Assembly (NCBI GenBank): GCA_038240335.1
Contig: JBBSDV010000056.1
Location: 1-16,353, forward strand
Direction of reading: 5' to 3'
Length of the DNA: 16,353 nucleotides
Source: JBBSDV01 sp038240335
GTDB lineage: Bacteria; Chloroflexota; Dehalococcoidia; DSTF01; JACRBR01
Part shown: piece by piece, positions 13,209 to 16,353 of the stretch
How the letters are laid out: each line of letters opens with the position of its first letter
Position numbering within the stretch: position 1 is the stretch's first letter
The notes under the pieces: generated by a model
Databases searched by the model: none
Seen by the model: the letters and a program-made list of their open reading frames with translations, nothing else
Told to the model about the DNA's origin: nothing
Made by a program: the position numbers and the translations under genes

Positions 13209-14615
13209 CTACGGATAGTGGATCGTCGAGAGCTGGACGACTTCGAAGGCGCTGCCGGGGACGGCCTTGAGCTGGTTGAGGTCGTTGTCGTCCCAGCGGG
13301 GATCGGCGGCACCGGTGATGAACCAGCTCGAGCCCTGATCAGCGACGATCATGCCGTACGTCTTCAGCGCATCGAGAACGACGCGCGCCTCGCCGTGGTA
13401 CGGCGTGACGTCGAAGTTCGCCTTGAGCCGCAGCTTCGCGCCGTACGGCGGGCGCGCGGCGCTGGTGCTCGTGCCGTAGTGCGTTGCGGGATCGATCCAG
13501 GCTCGCTGTACCGTGTTCACGGTGAAGCGCACGGCGTGGTTGATGTGGCCGGCCTGCACCTCGTCGTAGCGCACGAGGCCGGGGAGGATCGGCAGGCCGG
13601 CGGCGTCCGCGGAGGTCCACGACTGCGGCCGCAGCGCGTTCGACGCAAGATCAAAGATGGCGCCGGATGCTGCGTTCCAGCCGCCGCCGGTCGCCTGCGT
13701 GCCAAACATCTCGAACAGCTTGCACGTGCCCTGCTGGAGCGCGAGCACATGCGCGTCGCTGCCTTGCTCGACCGGCGCGGTGAGCGGTATCGGATACGGC
13801 CCGGGATCGCTCTCGTCGCCGTATGCGGTGAAGTTGATCGGCACGAGCGGCTGCGATTGCGGCACGACGACGTACGGAATGCCATAGGCGCCGCCGCCGC
13901 CGAAGTCGGCGTGAAGGAAACCGCTCGCGCCGATGCTGCCGATGTACGTCGCGGAGTTCGTATCGACGGGAATCCGGGAGATGTCCTGGTTCCAAAGGTT
14001 GTTCGCGGGGAACATCTGGCATCCGCCGAGCGACGGCGGGGCAGCGGCACTCGGCGTCGCCGTCGGTGCGATGGTTGCCGTCGGCGTGGCCACAGCGACA
14101 ATCGTCTCGTTTCGCGGGATCGAGAGCACCGGCGTGCCTGCCGGGAGTGCGAGCCCGCCGCTGAGGTCGCCGGTGGTCGACGCAGCGTCTCCACCACCCA
14201 CGGCCCCGGTGTCGGGCGCGATCGCCGGAGCGAGGGATCGCGTATCGCCGGTACCGGGGGAGATGGTGTTCTTTGCGCTCGTTGGCGGGCCGCCTGTTGC
14301 GGCCGGGCCGGCGCCACTCCCGCTCGCAGCTCCTGAGCCGCGGTCGACGGACACAGCCGGTGCGGTGGCGCCTCCTGAGTCGAGAACGCCGATGGAGTTC
14401 CGTGCGGGCGGCGAGGATGCGTGGTCGCCATCGGATAGCGGCGGCGAGCCGTTCATCGTCGCTACGGGCGGACGCGGCTGCGGGCTCGCGGCGGGGATCG
14501 GCGACGAGCTGCGGGCGCAGCCAGCCAGCGCGAACGCAGCGAGCAGCATCGCGGCGATGGACGCACGCCGCCGCGAGGCTGGCCGCGAAGAGCCCCGGCG
14601 CTGATGATCGATCAT
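13209..14615 (-). CDS. Lipoprotein with long disordered linker and conserved-looking C-terminal domain
   Basis: This 468-aa protein has an Arg-rich n-region, a hydrophobic segment and the lipobox LAGC with Cys33, so it should be lipid-anchored outside the cytoplasm. Residues 34 to about 212 are a Ser/Pro/Gly/Ala/Thr-rich linker with PTATIAPTATPS-like repeats. The remaining 255 residues form a dense domain: PANNLWNQDISRIPVDTNSA, GGGGAYGIPYVVV, ESDPGPYPIPL, CKLFEMF, SGAIFDLASNALRP, WTSADAAGLPILPGLVRYDE, GHINHAVRFT, LRLKANFDV and KTYGMIVADQGSSWFITGA. I remember very similar unnamed proteins from soil actinobacteria and acidobacteria, but no assigned function; the fixed His, Asp and Trp motifs suggest an enzyme or glycan-binding fold. 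ATG 14615 has GAGGGG about 6 nt before it; ATG 14621 overlaps that site. Confidence 0.8.
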   Translation of the reverse strand: MIDHQRRGSSRPASRRRASIAAMLLAAFALAGCARSSSPIPAASPQPRPPVATMNGSPPLSDGDHASSPPARNSIGVLDSGGATAPAVSVDRGSGAASGSGAGPAATGGPPTSAKNTISPGTGDTRSLAPAIAPDTGAVGGGDAASTTGDLSGGLALPAGTPVLSIPRNETIVAVATPTATIAPTATPSAAAPPSLGGCQMFPANNLWNQDISRIPVDTNSATYIGSIGASGFLHADFGGGGAYGIPYVVVPQSQPLVPINFTAYGDESDPGPYPIPLTAPVEQGSDAHVLALQQGTCKLFEMFGTQATGGGWNAASGAIFDLASNALRPQSWTSADAAGLPILPGLVRYDEVQAGHINHAVRFTVNTVQRAWIDPATHYGTSTSAARPPYGAKLRLKANFDVTPYHGEARVVLDALKTYGMIVADQGSSWFITGAADPRWDDNDLNQLKAVPGSAFEVVQLSTIHYP

Positions 14616-14707
14616 CCTCATCCCCTCGCTCGTGCTTGCGGTCGCAACTAACGACGACGCTGCTGCATCGCCCCAATGCGCACTAGCTCGCAGCGCGAGT
14701 ACCCCGT

Positions 14708-14743
14708 GCATCAGATCTCGGCCGAGGAAGCGCGATCTGATGC
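14708..14743. promoter_or_regulatory. 10-bp perfect inverted repeat upstream of the lipoprotein gene
   Basis: GCATCAGATC (14708-14717) and GATCTGATGC (14734-14743) are perfect inverted repeats with a 16-bp spacer. They lie about 95-130 bp upstream of the lipoprotein start, in the divergent gap shared with dcd. The arms are not GC-only, which makes chance less likely. The pair could be a regulator operator or an RNA hairpin. Confidence 0.4.
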
Positions 14744-14830
14744 TGCGGCGGGCCGGCACGCTTCTGAGGATTCTCAGTTACGAGATTCCTGTGACCAAGG
14801 ACATCTCGATTCCCACTGCAGTCGAGGTAA

Positions 14831-14962
14831 AGCGGGAGTGCCAAGAGCGCAGCGCCTCTGCCGTGGGTTGGGGCTCCCCAACTCTCTCTCTTAAAATGCA
14901 TTCCGTACGCCCAAGCGGACACGGCGTATATGAGTTGAGTAAGTCGGACGGCGCCGACGATG
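14831..14962 (+). repeat. Dispersed hairpin element, copy C
   Basis: AGCGGGAGTGCCAAGAGCGC, AGCGCCTCTGCCGTGGGTTG, a diverged second hairpin (TTGGGG-CT-CCCCAA, so paired changes keep the stem), CTCTCTCTTAAAA, CCGTACGCCCAAGCGGACAC, GTATATGAG, AAGTCGGAC and GCGCCGACGATG follow the order of copies A and B. It lies in the divergent gap 14616-15103, which otherwise holds the inverted repeat at 14708 and the dcd promoter. Confidence 0.75.
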
Positions 14963-15089
14963 ATCCACGTACACGAACCAACAAAAAGCATAAGTGAAGG
15001 ACACACCGCCGGAGCACCGCCGGCGGCGCTGCCACGGCTACAGCGCGGCATGCGTCTCACAATACGGCTAACGCGCCGCGGCGAAACGC

Positions 15090-15095
15090 GATAAT
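15090..15095 (+). promoter_or_regulatory. Possible -10 element (GATAAT) of dcd, leaderless start
   Basis: GATAAT ends 8 nt before the dcd ATG, and no Shine-Dalgarno site is present, so transcription should begin at or beside the start codon. No good -35 is seen at the usual distance. Confidence 0.45.
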
Positions 15096-15103
15096 CTCGC
15101 TGC

Positions 15104-15682
15104 ATGGTGCTCAGCGACCGCACAATCAAGGAGGAGATCGCGAAGGGACGAATCGCGATCGACCCGCTCGATCCGGACGACATCCAGCCGGCGAGCGTCG
15201 ACGTGCACATCGACTGTGTGTTCCGCGTCTTCAAGGTGAGCAGCCGGCCTTACATCGACGTGCGCGAACCGATGGACGACCTGACGGACGAGGTGATCAT
15301 CGACGGCGAGCGGCCGTTCTTCATCCACCCCGGCGAGTTCGTGCTCGCGAGCACGCTTGAGGTGCTGACGCTACCAGATGACATCCTGTCGCAGGTCGAA
15401 GGCAAGAGTTCGCTCGGCCGGATTGGACTGCTGATCCACGCGACGGCCGGATTCGTCGATCCCGGCTGGCACGGCAAGCTGACGCTCGAGCTCTCGAACG
15501 TGGCGAAGATGCCGATCGCGCTGCACTTCGGCATGAAGATCGGCCAGCTGAGCTTCATGCGCATGTCGACGCCCGTCGACCGGCCGTACGGCAGCGCTTC
15601 GCTGCGCAGCAAGTACCAGGGGCAGATGTCGCCGACGCCGAGCCGCGCCTACACCGAGTTCACGCCGAAGCCGGGTTCGTGA
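15104..15682 (+). CDS. dcd: dCTP deaminase, probably bifunctional (dUMP-forming)
   Basis: The 192-aa enzyme deaminates dCTP in the thymidylate supply pathway. It matches the family along its whole length: MVLSDRTIKEEI at the start, QPASVDVHIDCVFRVF (28-43), FFIHPGEFVLASTLEVLTLP (72-91), EGKSSLGRIGLLIHATAGFVDPGWHG (99-124) with the KSSLGR substrate loop, LTLELSN with the catalytic Glu, GMKIGQLSFMRM, and the closing KYQGQMSPTPSRAY. The overall sequence, including TAGFVDPG where E. coli has THRIDPG-like residues, follows the mycobacterial bifunctional dCTP deaminase/dUTPase, which yields dUMP directly; this is inferred from resemblance. Its stop overlaps the next gene by 4 bases (GTGA), so the two are co-translated. 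Confidence 0.95.
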   Translation: MVLSDRTIKEEIAKGRIAIDPLDPDDIQPASVDVHIDCVFRVFKVSSRPYIDVREPMDDLTDEVIIDGERPFFIHPGEFVLASTLEVLTLPDDILSQVEGKSSLGRIGLLIHATAGFVDPGWHGKLTLELSNVAKMPIALHFGMKIGQLSFMRMSTPVDRPYGSASLRSKYQGQMSPTPSRAYTEFTPKPGS

Positions 15683-16353
15683 CCGAACCACCGCGTGCGC
15701 CGTTTCGCGCCGTGCTGTTCGATATGGATGGCGTGCTGACCGACAGCGAGCCGGCGTTTCACGCCGCGGTTAACGACATCCTCGCGCGCTACGGCCACAC
15801 GATCTCGCTGCACGATTACGAGCAGTTCATCGGCTCGGCGACGCCGGCGATGTGGACCGGCATGATCGCGCGCTTCTCGATGCAGGTGACGCTCGATGCC
15901 ATTCTTGTGGAGTATGAGCCGGTGCTGATGGCGCGCCTGCGGCAGCCGCGGCCGCCGCTTCCCGGCGCGCGCGAGCTGCTCGACGAGCTGTGCGCTCGCG
16001 GCGTGCCAATGGCGCTCTGCACGGCCTCGTACCAGCGCTGGGTCGAGGCGATCCTGCCCGGCGCGGGGCTCGACGGGCTGTTCGACGTGCTCTCGACGGC
16101 AGACATGGTGGCGGCGACGAAACCAGAGCCTGCACCGTACCTGCTCGCTGCATCGAAGCTCGGGTTTTCCGCGGCGGAGTGCGTCGCCGTGGAGGACAGC
16201 GTCAACGGCCTCACATCGGCGCTGGCGGCGGGCACGCACGTCGTGCAGGTGCGGGCGACGGCCACCGCCGCGCCGCCGATGCCCGGCGTCGCGCTCGTCA
16301 TCGCATCGCTGCACGAGTTTCCGCGGCAGCTGGTGATCGCCGGCGACGGCGAT
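15679..16353 (+). CDS. HAD-superfamily hydrolase, beta-phosphoglucomutase-like (cut by window edge)
   Basis: At least 225 residues of a HAD phosphatase or phosphomutase are visible; no stop is reached before the window ends. The start is GTG 15679, in a GTGA overlap with the dcd stop, placing motif I (FDMDGVLTDSEP, Asp15 and Asp17) at the normal distance from the N-terminus. Motif II is LCTAS, motif III is Lys in ATKPEPAPY, and motif IV is AVEDSVNG. Between motifs I and II lies a helical cap, as in subfamily I (phosphoglycolate phosphatase and beta-phosphoglucomutase types). Substrate cannot be told from sequence. The overlap with dcd may be only operon packing, although a nucleotide phosphatase would fit that neighbour. 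Confidence 0.88.
   Translation, partial: MTEPPRAPFRAVLFDMDGVLTDSEPAFHAAVNDILARYGHTISLHDYEQFIGSATPAMWTGMIARFSMQVTLDAILVEYEPVLMARLRQPRPPLPGARELLDELCARGVPMALCTASYQRWVEAILPGAGLDGLFDVLSTADMVAATKPEPAPYLLAASKLGFSAAECVAVEDSVNGLTSALAAGTHVVQVRATATAAPPMPGVALVIASLHEFPRQLVIAGDGD

Noticed and set aside
14616..14759. N-terminal extension of the lipoprotein to 14759
   Set aside because: It would bury the signal sequence about 48 residues inward; ATG 14615 has a ribosome site and leaves a normal lipoprotein signal.

Overview
The window is GC-rich bacterial chromosome. Codon-dense GC-rich genes, a DUF5317-type membrane protein, a selenocysteine-type SelD, a Mycobacterium-like bifunctional dCTP deaminase and mosaic small intergenic repeats together fit Chloroflexota (Dehalococcoidia-like). 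That assignment is an inference from gene character; there is no rRNA or other marker gene here.

Layout. 1-1112 (+): a gene-free start with heptad repeats, a 28-residue membrane microprotein gene with an ideal ribosome site and its own terminator, then a DUF5317-like gene. 1490-2098 (-): a small dienelactone-hydrolase-like protein. 2099-2566: a gene-free, hairpin-dense stretch. 2567-3307 (+): a 246-aa conserved-looking protein of unknown role. 3479-4729 (-) and 4895-6481 (+): a divergent pair, a cytoplasmic GH29 alpha-L-fucosidase and a membrane-anchored protein with an N,N-dimethylformamidase large-subunit-like domain. 6743-11317 (-): SelD, an S49 (SppA-type) peptidase, an isocitrate lyase/PEP mutase superfamily enzyme and a GT4 glycosyltransferase, spaced far enough apart to be mostly separate units. 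11599-12757 (-): a tightly coupled three-gene operon of unrecognised proteins, each stop overlapping the next start by one base. 13209-14615 (-): a large lipoprotein with a long disordered linker and a conserved-looking C-terminal domain. 15104-16353 (+): dcd overlapping a HAD phosphatase/phosphomutase that runs off the window.

The most informative points are these. (1) selD is longer than a naive reading: an in-frame UGA at 7739-7741 falls exactly at catalytic position 17, so SelD is itself a selenoprotein and the host should have SelA/SelB/tRNA-Sec. (2) A family of about 80-145-bp hairpin elements occurs five times in the gaps, one copy with its 3' module inverted. (3) A 168-bp element with imperfect terminal inverted repeats lies at 11424-11591. 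(4) Degenerate 7-bp-period repeats occupy several gaps, two of them just upstream of start codons. (5) The coupled operon 11599-12757 is the best candidate for an undescribed protein system, although nothing in it reveals a function.

No tRNA, rRNA, CRISPR array, integrase or transposase gene is visible.
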